DNA of 10,547 nucleotides from an uncultured Desulfobacterales bacterium (GTDB lineage: Bacteria > Desulfobacterota > Desulfobacteria > Desulfobacterales > UBA11574): assembly GCA_937925895.1 (NCBI GenBank), contig CALANC010000236.1, forward strand, positions 1 through 10,547, written 5' to 3'. Of the stretch, positions 1-9,095 are shown one piece after another. The position numbers and the translations under genes are program-made. The notes beneath the pieces are model-generated. The model searched no databases, had not been told where the DNA came from, and saw nothing but the letters and a program-made list of their open reading frames with translations. The first letter of the stretch is position 1, and each line of letters begins with the position of its first letter.

Positions 1-12
1 GGCAACTATCAT
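1..12 (-). CDS. Start of a downstream gene cut by the window edge
   Basis: Only the first four codons are visible (Met-Ile-Val-Ala). The start is credible because an AGGAGG ribosome binding site lies at 22-17, four bases before the ATG. The gene follows the small mvhD by a 51-base gap with no terminator, so it is probably in the same transcript. The product cannot be identified from four residues. MetV-type proteins (the zinc-binding partner of methylene-tetrahydrofolate reductase) are known to follow hdrA-mvhD in some acetogens and sulfate reducers and can begin in a similar way. That is a weak guess from context, not something the sequence shows. Confidence 0.6.
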
Positions 13-63
13 AATTCCTCCTGTTGTGCCAAACGGACTTTCGAAAAAAGTTAAAAGCGTTAT

Positions 64-489
64 CTATTGGGTTTTCGCCCATTTTTTTAATGGATTCGGC
101 CCCAGCTCCCGAATGTTATCCGTCATCTCCTTTGCAAAAGCAGCAAAGGTCGGCCCTTCACCTGATGAAAGATTATACATTCTCACTCTGTCAGCTTCTA
201 GACCGATCTCTTCTAATAGGATTCGGACGTGATCAACGCGTTCACGAGCCCTGAAATTTCCTTCATTGTAGTGGCAGGTTCCTTCCAGACATCCTACAGC
301 GTATACACCGTCGGCGCCTTTTTGGATTGCCCTCAACAGGTGCATGACATCCACTTTACCCGTACATGGCACCCGGATGATTTTAATGTTGCTCGGATAA
401 TCGAGTCGCATGGAACCTGCCAGGTCCGCAGCCGAATACCCTCAGTAATCACAGCAAAATGAGATAATCGTAGGTTCAAAATCTGCCAT
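64..489 (-). CDS. mvhD: MvhD-type [2Fe-2S] electron-transfer subunit, selenoprotein with Sec16
   Basis: This 141-aa protein matches the whole MvhD/VhuD family (delta subunit of F420-non-reducing hydrogenase), which passes electrons through a [2Fe-2S] cluster to the flavin of HdrA in the cytoplasm. Starting at ATG 489 the frame reads through a TGA at 444-442 to a TAG at 66-64. The TGA falls in FCCDY-U-GYSAADLAG, where the family has Cys-x2-Cys, so it is read as selenocysteine 16. Other likely ligands are C12, C13, C42, C67 and C72 (GCLEGTCHY). The start is supported by a GGAGGG at 501-496 and by the TAATG overlap with the stop of the upstream hdrA, which implies translational coupling. A conventional caller would begin at Met27 (411), which has no ribosome binding site and loses the N-terminal cluster motif. 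The physical partner is probably the HdrA encoded just upstream. Function is inferred from the family. Confidence 0.9.
412..444 (-). promoter_or_regulatory. Sec UGA codon and candidate SECIS hairpin of the small mvhD
   Basis: The UGA is at 444-442. After 14 bases comes GGACC-UGGCA-GGUUCC (427-412), which folds into a five-pair stem with one bulged U and a five-base loop with G at its second position. Bacterial SECIS elements are short coding-region hairpins just after the UGA with a G near the start of the loop, and the E. coli fdhF element also has a bulged U. The stem is short, so this is the weakest of the four candidates by structure alone. The loop resembles the UGGAA loop of the other mvhD. 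Confidence 0.65.
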
Positions 490-3400
490 TACATACCCTC
501 CACAAGCAACGCATCAATTTTACTCATTATTTGATCGTCTTCATAGTAGCTGAGTTGAATGGTCTGTCTCGGACAGACACAGGCACACACGCCACATCCG
601 TGGCAAATGGCCTCATTTATTTCTATTGCTTTTTCTTCTTGGTTAAAAATAGGCACCTCGAACGGACATGATCGCACACAGGTCAGGCACTTGACACAGT
701 AATCGACATCAACTTTGGCCGTAATGGCCGAAAGTTTGATTTCTTCCTTTGCCAGAAATGTCGTGGCCCGCGAAGCGGCAGCTTGTGCCTGGGCGATCGT
801 TTCCGTAATGAGCTTGGGTCCATGGGCCGTGCCACACAGAAAAATTCCCTCCCCCGGCATATCCACCGGCCGAAGTTTAACATGCGCTTCGATAAAGAAA
901 CCTTCAGGGTTACGGTTAAGTTTCATTGTATAGCTAAGTTCTTCGGTATCTTCAGCCACCATTCCGGCACTCAAGGCTAAAAGATCGGCCCTGATCTCTA
1001 TATCCCGCCGGATGATATGATCCTTGACCGTAACGATCAGACCGCCGTCGGATGAGGTTTTCACCTCCGGGGGTGTTTCCCTGTTAAACCGGATGAATAT
1101 GACGCCTTTATTCCTTGCTTCTGTATAGTAATCCTCAAGCAGCCCGAATGTCCGCATGTCCCTGTATAGCACAAAAACCTGAGCATTAGGATTCAGTTTT
1201 TTAATCTTCAGGGCGTTCTTTACAGCACTCTGACAGCATATGCGCGAGCATTCGACATTCTCGTCATTACGGGAGCCGACGCACTGAATCATGACAACAC
1301 TGTCAAGATCATCCGCCCCTTTTTCTACGAAAAGATCGCTCAGTTCCACCTGGGTGACGACATTGTCCTGAGTTTCATAAAGAAACTCTTTGGGTGCGTA
1401 CTCCTTGGCCCCGGTAGCCACTATGATAACACCGTGTTTTATGGTCTGCTTTTCCTTTTCAGGGCCGACTTCAACAACGGTTGCAAAGTTGCCCTTGAAG
1501 CCTTCGAATCCGACAATCCTAGCTTCTTTCAGAACCTTGATCTTTTCGTTGCTCGTTACTTCTTCAATAAGTTTTTCAAGATAACCCTGAATGTCTTCGC
1601 CCTCTATGGTGTGGTGAAGCTTTCGTGAGTAACCGCCGAGCTGAACGTCCTTTTCAACCAGGACAATATCAAACCCCTGATTCCCAAGACTCAGGGCGGC
1701 ATTCATACCGGCAACACCACCGCCAATAATCAGCCCCTGCTTGATAATCGGAACTACTTTTTCCCTAAGCGGCCTTAATTTGGTGGCTCTGGCCACAGAC
1801 ATGCGGACGAGATCCTTTGCCTTTTCTGTGGCTGCACCGTGATCCTGGGAGTGTATCCACGAATCCTGGTTGCGGATGTTGGCCATTTCAAACAGATATT
1901 TGTTGATACCACAGGCCTCCAGTGTTTCCATGAACATCTGCTCATGGGTTTTGGGGCTGCAAGACGCAACCACGAGGCGATTGAGTTTGTGTTCGATAAT
2001 TCGTTCTTTGATGATGTCCTGGGTATCCTGACTGCAGGTAAAGAGATTCTGATCCGTATACACCACATAGGGAAGCGTCGCCGCATAATCCTGAACCGAT
2101 GGTACATCCACAATGCCGCCGATGTTGATACCACAGTTACAGACGAAAACGCCGATACGCGGCTCTTGCTCGGAAACATCGATCTCTTCAGGAACTTCAA
2201 CGGTTTCAATATCCTTACCCCTGGATTCGGCGACATCAATACCTGCCAGGCAGGCAGCAGCACTGGCTTCAGTCACTGACCCGGGAATATCTTTGGGTCC
2301 CTGAAACACACCGCAGGTATAAATTCCCGGGCGTGATGTGGCCACCGGTGTAAAGGAGTTGGTGTTCACAAAGTTATATTGGTTTAGCTCTATCCCCAAT
2401 CGTTTGGCAAGATCTGCAGATGAATCCGGAATCTGAAGGCCCACCGATAGCACGACCATACTGAAAACTTCTTCCTGCATCTCACCGGCCTCATCGGCGT
2501 ATTGTAAAATTAGATCTCCGGTTTCAGGAACCTCTGTAATGCTATGAGGCCTGGCCTTGACAAAACGAATATCTTCTTTATCTCTGCCGCGTAAAAAATA
2601 CTTCTCATAATCCTTACCGGCGGTTCTCATATCCATATTAAAGATGGCACAATCAAGATCGCCATGAATATGCTCTTTGGCGATCATAGCTTCCTTGACA
2701 GCGTACATGCAGCATACTGAAGAACAGTAGCCGTTACCGCACCGGTTGGTGTCCCTTGACCCTATACACTGGAGCCACGCTATGCTTTTGGGTTCTTCCC
2801 TGTCAAGGGGTCGCATGACATGGCCGAAATACGGTCCCCCGGCAGACAGAATCCTCTCAAATCCTTCACTGGTAACCACGTTTGGATATTTCCCGTATCC
2901 CAAACAATCAAGCCCGGAAGGATCATACCCTTGGCTTCCGGTAGACAGAATAACAGATCCGACCTTAACAGTGGTTTCGCGCTCTTTGTCATCATACTGT
3001 ATAGCCTTGGCAATACACATGTTCTCGCACAGGCCGCAGCCGATACATGCATCAGGATCAATTGCATAGGCAAGCGGAACCGCCTGGGCATATTCAATGT
3101 AGGTGGCCCTTCTATCATTTAGACCCTTGTTAATCTCATTAACTGCAGCAACCGGACAATGTAAGGCACATTCACCGCAGCCGGTACACTTAATCGGATC
3201 AACGTAACGTGGGTGGTTGACAAGCGCAACTTCCAGATTTCCAGGTTCACCTTCAATACTCTTGACTTCACTGTTTGTAATTAAGTCGATGTTCATATGC
3301 CGGCCGACCTCGACCAGTTTGGGCGAAATGATTCACATAGTGCAATCATTGGTCGGAAAGGTCTTGTCCAGCCGGGCCATCATCCCGCCGATGGTCGGCG

Positions 3401-3509
3401 ATTTGTCAACCAGATACACCTTATAATCTGAATTGGCCAGATCAAGCGAGGCCTGCATGCCCGCAATGCCGGCACCCACAACCATAACCGATCCGCTTTT
3501 ATCAGTCAT
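489..3509 (-). CDS. hdrA: Double-module HdrA flavin/iron-sulfur protein, selenoprotein with Sec59
   Basis: This 1006-aa protein belongs to the HdrA family, the FAD-containing subunit that carries flavin-based electron bifurcation in heterodisulfide-reductase-type complexes. The start is ATG 3509 with GGGAGG about five bases upstream. The frame passes a TGA at 3335-3333 and ends in TAA. The TGA lies in [19 protein letters not shown], where HdrA normally has cysteine, hence Sec59. Visible domains: FAD-binding GAGIAG (about 12-17); two [4Fe-4S] motifs (C108/C111/C114/C118 and C155/C158/C161/C165); the GSRD...CSSVCC segment typical of HdrA; a second HdrA module starting at IGVFVCNCG (452-460) with its own GGGVAG FAD site (596-601); and a C-terminal ferredoxin domain (C938/C941/C944/C948 and C969/C972/C975/C979). 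Ordinary methanogen HdrA is about 650 aa with one module, so this is a long, duplicated form. It lies between two mvhD genes and overlaps the downstream one. An alternative ATG at 3296 has no ribosome binding site and would delete the first FAD motif. Confidence 0.92.
3300..3335 (-). promoter_or_regulatory. Sec UGA codon and candidate SECIS hairpin of the 1006-aa hdrA
   Basis: The UGA is at 3335-3333. Fifteen bases later CUGGUC-GAGGUC-GGCCGG (3317-3300) forms a six-pair stem, including two G-U pairs, with a six-base loop starting with G. Distance and loop fit bacterial SECIS elements. The same hairpin at the same distance recurs in the other hdrA (8695-8678), and the identity includes third codon positions. 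Protein conservation alone could account for part of this. Confidence 0.75.
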
Positions 3510-3530
3510 TTTTCCTCCCTGTATTTATCC

Positions 3531-3558
3531 TTTGTCATTTGCCATTTGTCATTTGTCA
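3531..3558. repeat. Four tandem heptamers between mvhD and hdrA
   Basis: Four consecutive 7-base units on the plus strand (TTTGTCA, TTTGCCA, TTTGTCA, TTTGTCA) lie in the 81-base gap between the long mvhD and the 1006-aa hdrA, just upstream of the hdrA ribosome binding site. A short inverted pair (CATTG at 3571-3575, CAATG at 3585-3589) is next to them. No function is evident. Slippage in such repeats could alter the spacing of the leader. Confidence 0.75.
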
Positions 3559-3590
3559 CTTAAGAATGACCATTGATCTGTAACCAATGA

Positions 3591-4340
3591 CTATTTTACT
3601 GCGAAAACAGGCTTGCGATCTTCCATGCCCGTAAATTCGATCATATTGGTCCTTTCCAGGTCAGCTAATAGGTAGGAAACCTTATTCAGTTCAATCCCGA
3701 TCCTCTTGCTGACATCTCTGACAGAAGTGCAACCTTCTTTTACTGCCTGATAAATAAGATTCTTGTGATATTCTCTTTCAAGTATGGCATCAATCACTGA
3801 TTCATAACGTTCCGTCTCCCACTTGTGGCCATAGACATCTCCGCCGGTGGTCAGCTTGACTTCCTTACCCACCAACCATCGCAAGGTTTCACTGCCCAGA
3901 GTCATTTCAGCGGCCGAAAGCTCTAATGCAAACGTTCGGGAATCAAATTTTCCCAGACCTCTCACGGCCAAAGTTGTACTGGTGGTAATTTCCGCAAACC
4001 GAAGCGCCTCTGCCGACGATATCCAGGCCAGATGGAGCCTGTCTTTTCCGATGCCGGCAACATCGAGCAATTTTCGAGTCAGTCGAATCTTCTTTTCGGC
4101 TTGAACATTACCTTCCAGGTAATGGCAATCACCGAAATGTCACCCGGCCACCAAAATGCCGTCACACCCTTTTTTAAAGGCCTGAATAATAACCACGGGG
4201 TCAACCCTGCCAGAACACATAACGCGTATGGGTCTGATATTGGGTGGGTACTGCAACCGGGAAACGCCAGCCAGATCGGCGCTGGCATAGGCGCACCAGT
4301 TGCAAAGGAATGCTACGATTTTGGGTTCAAAATCCGTCAT
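3591..4340 (-). CDS. mvhD: MvhD-type subunit with C-terminal winged-helix-like extension, selenoprotein with Sec67
   Basis: This 249-aa protein has an N-terminal MvhD domain (about 1-145) followed by roughly 100 extra residues. Starting at ATG 4340, with AAAGGTGA just upstream, the frame passes a TGA at 4142-4140 and ends in TAG. The TGA falls in GILVAG-U-HFGDCHY, where MvhD has cysteine, giving Sec67. Methanogen VhuD is an established selenoprotein of the same family. The other cysteines are C13 and C16 (FLCNWC), C42, C59 and C72. The C-terminal part (about 196-235) has an alternating helical pattern ending in a short strand region and resembles a winged helix-turn-helix. Whether it binds DNA or is only a docking domain cannot be told. 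The gene lies 119 bases after the GltD-containing hdrA and 81 bases before the next hdrA. An in-frame ATG five codons upstream (4355) is possible, but the ribosome binding site favours 4340. Confidence 0.9.
4106..4142 (-). promoter_or_regulatory. Sec UGA codon and candidate SECIS hairpin of the long mvhD
   Basis: The UGA is at 4142-4140. Exactly 15 bases later CAUUACC-UGGAA-GGUAAUG (4124-4106) forms a perfect seven-pair stem with a five-base loop that has G in its second position. This is the cleanest of the four hairpins and fits the position and loop rule of bacterial SECIS elements. Confidence 0.8.
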
Positions 4341-4459
4341 TTTTTCACCTTTCATTTACTTCAGCTTTTTATGGAAATTGCAATCTATTACCTAATCCAG
4401 ATAAACCGGCTAAATTTAAAGCGATCTAAAGTTTAAAGTGCCTAAAATTTCAGCCGTAT

Positions 4460-7400
4460 CTACATTGCCGCGCAAACAGATTCCCAAATTTGCTGACCCC
4501 GGAAATGAAGCATGTCGATGGTCATCTGTGGGCACGAAGCTGCGCATAAGCCGCATCCCTTACAAGAGGCAGGAATATTTTGCGCCCGATATCCCTTCCC
4601 TTCGACCTCTTCGAGCACGATTGCATTAAACAAACAAACTTCCTCACACAGACCGCACCCGATGCATCCTTCCGCATCGACCTGGGATACCAGCGGAGAA
4701 ATCTGAATGGAATCCTTTGAAAGCACCGTAGCTGCCCGGCTTGCGGCCGCCATGGCTTGGGAAATACTTTCCTCGATTGATTTGGGATAATGGGTCAATC
4801 CGCATAAAAAAATGCCGTCCGTTGCAAATTCAACTGGTCTCAGCTTGGCATGGGCTTCCATAAAAAAGTTTTCTGCATTCAGCGGAATTTTATAGAATTC
4901 AGAAATTTTATCGTTTTCGGCCGGTTGAATCGCTGTTGCCAGATTGACAAGGTCGGCCTGTATCATGATACTCCGTTGCAAAATCGGATCGAACACACCG
5001 ACTTCAAGGCCACCGTCTATTTCAGTAACGGTCGGCTTTTTGTCTAAAGAATACCGGACAAAAATCACCCCTTTTTCCCTGGCCTGCTTGTAAAGCGTCT
5101 CTCTTTCACCGAAAGTTCTCATATCACGGTACAAGATATAGACATCCGTGTCCGGGTTTTCTTCCTTGATTGAAATCGCCTGTGATACGGAGGCGGTACA
5201 GCAAATCCTCGAACAGTAAGGCCTGTTTTCATCCCTCGATCCGACGCACTGGATAAAAACAACGCTTTCGGCAGTCTTTAGCTTGTCAGGATCATTTTCC
5301 AGATCATGCCAGCGGGTTACGTTTGGATTTTTACCGTATAGGTATTCATCCGTGTCGACGGCCTGGCCGCCGGTGGCAATGATCACCGCCCCGTGTGCGA
5401 TGTTTTTGGTCGTACCTCCCACGGAAATCTGGGTTTCAAAGTTACCCACAAATCCGGAAACAGCAGAAACCTCGGCATTTAGCAACACGTCAATATCCGG
5501 GTGTTTTTCTATTTTATCAATCAGTTTGGAAAGGTATTCCTGTACATCCTGGCCCTTCCACGTTTTGGTAAGATTTCTGGCCGCCCCGCCGAGGATAGAC
5601 GTCTTTTCAACGATGGCTGCAGGAAACCCCTGGTCAGCCAGGCTGATGGCTGCCGTCATGCCGGCAATACCCCCGCCGATAACAAGGGCGGACTGGTTAA
5701 CATCAACTGATATGGCCGGGATTGATTCCAGCAAAGACGCCCTGGCAACCGACATTCTCACGAGATCTTTAGATTTCTCGGTGGCTATTTTCTTGTCTTC
5801 CGAGTGAACCCAGGTACACTGGTTCCGAATATTGGCCATGTCAAACAGGTAGGCATTCAGGCCGGCATTACGCATGGTTTCCTGGAATAGCGGTTCGTGG
5901 GTTCTGGGTGTACATGCAGCGACCACAATACGATTTAAGTTATGGTCTTTGATGACCTCTACCATTTTATCCTGAGTGTCTTGACTGCAAGTGAAGAGGT
6001 TCTCCTCAACATAGACAATATTGGGTAGGCTTTTTGCGTATTCGACAATGGCGGGAACGTCGGCAATGCCGCCGATATTGATACCGCAGTTGCAGACAAA
6101 GACCCCGATTCGCGGTTCTTGGTCTGTTATGTCATTTTCAGCAGGGAATACCTTCTCTTTGACAAAGGATCCCCTCGCAGATGCCAGATTTATACCGACA
6201 CTGCAGGCTGCAGCGCTGGCTTCCATAACAGACTCAGGGATGTCTTTGGGTCCCTGAAAAGCACCGCAAACGAATATGCCATCACTGGATGTTGAAGACG
6301 GTTCAAAACTAGTGGTTTCGCAAAAATTACCTTCTGTGAGCTCTATACCCATTTTGCCTGCAAGATCGACCACTGCCGGAGATGTCTCCATTCCCACAGA
6401 CAAAACAACCATATCAAAGATTTCGGTTGTTATCTCTCCGCTTTCCGTCACGTACTTCACTTCAAGGTCGTCGGTTCCGGGAAACGGATTAATGGTATGA
6501 ACCCGGCTTCTGATAAAGCGAACCCCGTGCTTGTCCTCGGCCTCGTTATAATATTTCTCAAAATCTTTTCCGGGAGTACGCATGTCCATGTAAAAAATAG
6601 CGCAATCCAGATCATAGTCGGCATGCTCCTTGGCGATCAAAGCCTCCCTGACGGCATACATACAGCACACCGAAGAGCAATACGGATTGTCACAGCGGTT
6701 AAGATCCCTGGACCCTACACATTGAAACCATGCGATCTTTTTAGGCTCCTTTTTGTCTGAAATTCGGACAAGATGTCCCATAAAGGGGCCGGTCGCTGAA
6801 AGGATTCGTTCAAATTCCAGGGAAGTGATGACATTGGGATGGTTTGCATAATTGTACGTGTCAAACTTGGAAGGATCAAAGGGCTGAAAACCCGGCGCCA
6901 GTATAACAGAACCAACATCAATCGTTGTTGTATCTTCCTTCTGCGCGTGAGTCTCAAGAGTGACGGCTTCGGCCTCACAAGCGTTTACACACTGGTAACA
7001 CTCGCAACAACTTCCGCAGTCCAAACACCGCTCAGCTTCTTGTTTGGCCGTATCTTCATCCATACAGAGGTTTACTTCTTCAAATCCTGCAAGCCTTTTT
7101 TCCACAGGCAAAGTTGGTATTTTCGATCGTTCCTTGATCGGTTCATCTTTGGGAAGCGAAACCCAGTCGGCTCCCATGGGCGGCTCCTCTTGCCATTCTG
7201 TTGGCAGTTCCTTGCCTTGCAAATATTGAGCAATATATTTGGCCGCCCGCTGACCGGCCTCCACGGCCTCAATAACCGTCGCCGGACCGCTGATCACATC
7301 CCCGCCGGCAAAAATAGACGCCACATTCGTCTGGAGCGTTTCAGGATTGACCTCCATAAGGTTCCACTTGGACACTTTTAGGTCCAGTTTTTGGATAAGG

Positions 7401-8890
7401 TTTCCAAAGTCCGGTTCCTGGCCGATGGCCGGAATGATGTGGTTCGCCTCGATGAAAAATTCAGAACCTTCGATGGGGATTGGCCGCCGCCTTCCGGTGG
7501 TGTCTTTTTCCGTTAACCGGGTCCGGATGCATTCAATACCGGTGACCCTATCATTTTCACTGGCGATAAATTTGGGGGCCACAAGAAAATGGATCTTTAC
7601 GCCCTCTTTTTCGGCTTCCTTGACTTCTTCGGGCTCGGCAAGCATTTCCGTACGGGATCGGCGGTATATGATATGCGCCTCGATGGCACCGAGTCTTAGG
7701 GCCATCTGCGCGGCATCCAAGGCGGAATGACCGCCTCCGATCACCACAACCTTTCCATCCACTTTCTTTAAGTTGCCTAAATGAACCTCCCGTAAAAAGG
7801 AAGTGACATCGGAAACACCCTGGGCGGTATCTTCTCCGGGAATTCTGAGTTTCAGACCCTTCCAGGTGCCGATAGCCAGAAAGATGGCGCCGGCGCCATG
7901 TTCCTGGAGCTCCTCGATGGTCAAATCTCTACCAATAACCGTATTGGTGTGGATCTCTACCCCGTATCGTTTGAGGTTATCGATCTCCGCATCCAGAACA
8001 GAGCGAGGCAGACGGTGCTCTGGAATACCGTATCGCATCATTCCGCCGGCTTCGGGCATGGACTCGTAAACACTGACCTGATACCCGTCAAGCGCCAGAA
8101 AATAGGCGGCCGTGAGCCCGGCCGGGCCTGAGCCGATAATGGCCACCTTTTCATTCCTCGGTACAATATCAGGTACCGGGATATCATTCAGTTCAACATG
8201 ATCTGCGGCCACCCGCTTGAGTTCTCGTATGGAAATCGCCTCGTCCAGCTCAAGTCGACGGCAGCTTTTTTCACAACGATGAGGACAGATACGGCCAAGT
8301 ATGCCTGGAAATGGCAGGTCTTCCATTATGATCTCGACCGCTTCTCTGTACTTGCCCATTTTGACCATGGCCACATATCCTTGAACATTCAGGTTCGCCG
8401 GACAGGCCATCCTGCAAGGTGCCGTGTCGAGCTTCTCGATGGCATAGCTGCCGGGAATTGCTTGGGCATAAAGTATTGAAACGGCTTTACGGCCTGCCAA
8501 CCCCAAATCATATTCGCTGGGCCTGGTTACCGGACACACGTCTGTACAATCGCCACAGGCAGTACATTTATCAGAATCGATATATCGGGGGGATTTGCGA
8601 AGGTTTACTTGAAAATTTCCATTCTCTCCGTCAATGCTCTCGATATTTGTGCAGGTATGAAGCTCGATGTTAATGTGCCGGCCGACCTCGACCAGTTTGG
8701 GAGAGATAATTCACATGGAACAGTCATTGGTAGGAAAGGTCTTGTCCAACTGAGCCATTACACCACCTATGGCCGGCGACTTTTCAACCAGATGAACGTA
8801 ATAGCCTGAATCGGCCAGATCCAATGCGGACTGCATACCGGCAATACCGGCGCCCACAACGAGTACCGCTCCATTTACATTTTTAGACAT
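4460..8890 (-). CDS. hdrA: HdrA with an inserted GltD/NfnB-like NAD(P)H flavin module, selenoprotein with Sec60
   Basis: This 1476-aa protein is a double-module HdrA interrupted by an NAD(P)H oxidoreductase. The start is ATG 8890 with AGGAGA nine bases upstream. The frame passes a TGA at 8713-8711 and ends in TAG. The TGA lies in TNDCSM-U-IISPKL, giving Sec60. Order of parts: FAD site GAGIAG (13-18); Sec60; a ferredoxin motif just before [11 protein letters not shown]; then a glutamate-synthase small-subunit-like module (about 155-560) with a Cys-rich N-terminal segment ([20 protein letters not shown]), FAD site GSGPAG (253-258), nucleotide site GGGHSA (385-390) and AGGD (528-531). HdrA sequence resumes with a Cys-rich cluster motif (about 622-638) and the GSRD...CSSVCC segment. 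A second HdrA module follows (IGVFVCNCG 928-936, GGGIAG 1072-1077), then a C-terminal ferredoxin domain (C1409/C1412/C1415/C1419 and C1443/C1446/C1449/C1453). The likely role is to let NAD(P)H feed, or be made by, the HdrA flavin and iron-sulfur chain in the cytoplasm. Cofactor and direction are inference. A start at GTG 8539 would drop the first 117 residues, including the Sec site. Confidence 0.92.
8678..8713 (-). promoter_or_regulatory. Sec UGA codon and candidate SECIS hairpin of the GltD-containing hdrA
   Basis: The UGA is at 8713-8711. After 15 bases the hairpin CUGGUC-GAGGUC-GGCCGG (8695-8678) follows, identical in sequence and distance to that in the other hdrA (3317-3300). The stem has six pairs, two of them G-U, and the six-base loop starts with G. 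Confidence 0.75.
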
Positions 8891-9066
8891 CGTTTATATT
8901 CTCCTATCATCAATAAATCAAAAATATTAATCGTCATCCAAGAAAAAAATACGAGAACGCCGTTGATTTAATGTCGCACCTGGCATCCAACTGTCTATCT
9001 TCTTGTTATTACTTGAAATATATTACATTCTCTAGTTTTTGTAAAAAAGAAAAAAAACGAGACTCT

Positions 9067-9095
9067 CTTTTATATGGGGGGTACGAATTTGTCAA
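9067..9095 (-). promoter_or_regulatory. Sigma-70-like promoter for the hdr/mvhD run
   Basis: A perfect TTGACA at 9095-9090 is followed by TATAAA at 9074-9069 (15-base spacer) or TAAAAG at 9072-9067 (17-base spacer). Either could serve as the -10 box, but neither combination is perfect. Transcription would begin near 9060 and leave an untranslated leader of about 170 bases before the ATG at 8890. I see no strong structure in that A/T-rich leader beyond its AGGAGA. The -35 box touches the U-tract of the upstream terminator, which fits an independent promoter at a transcript boundary. Confidence 0.5.

Noticed and set aside
1839..2279. Long open frame on the plus strand opposite hdrA
   Set aside because: It lies antisense to strongly conserved HdrA sequence, has no ribosome binding site, and its composition is that of a reverse-frame shadow. 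The same applies to 5283-5807, 6839-7381, 7347-7730, 9511-10062 and 9636-10214.
4341..4459. The 119-base gap between the GltD-containing hdrA and the long mvhD as a separate promoter or terminator
   Set aside because: I saw short repeated CTTTAAA words but no convincing hairpin with a U-tract and no paired -35/-10 boxes, so co-transcription seems more likely.
442..8713. The four in-frame TGA codons as true stops, pseudogenes or sequencing errors
   Set aside because: Each TGA replaces a conserved Cys, homologous sequence continues in the same frame on both sides, the upstream starts have good ribosome binding sites, and a hairpin follows each. Four independent errors at four such sites are implausible.
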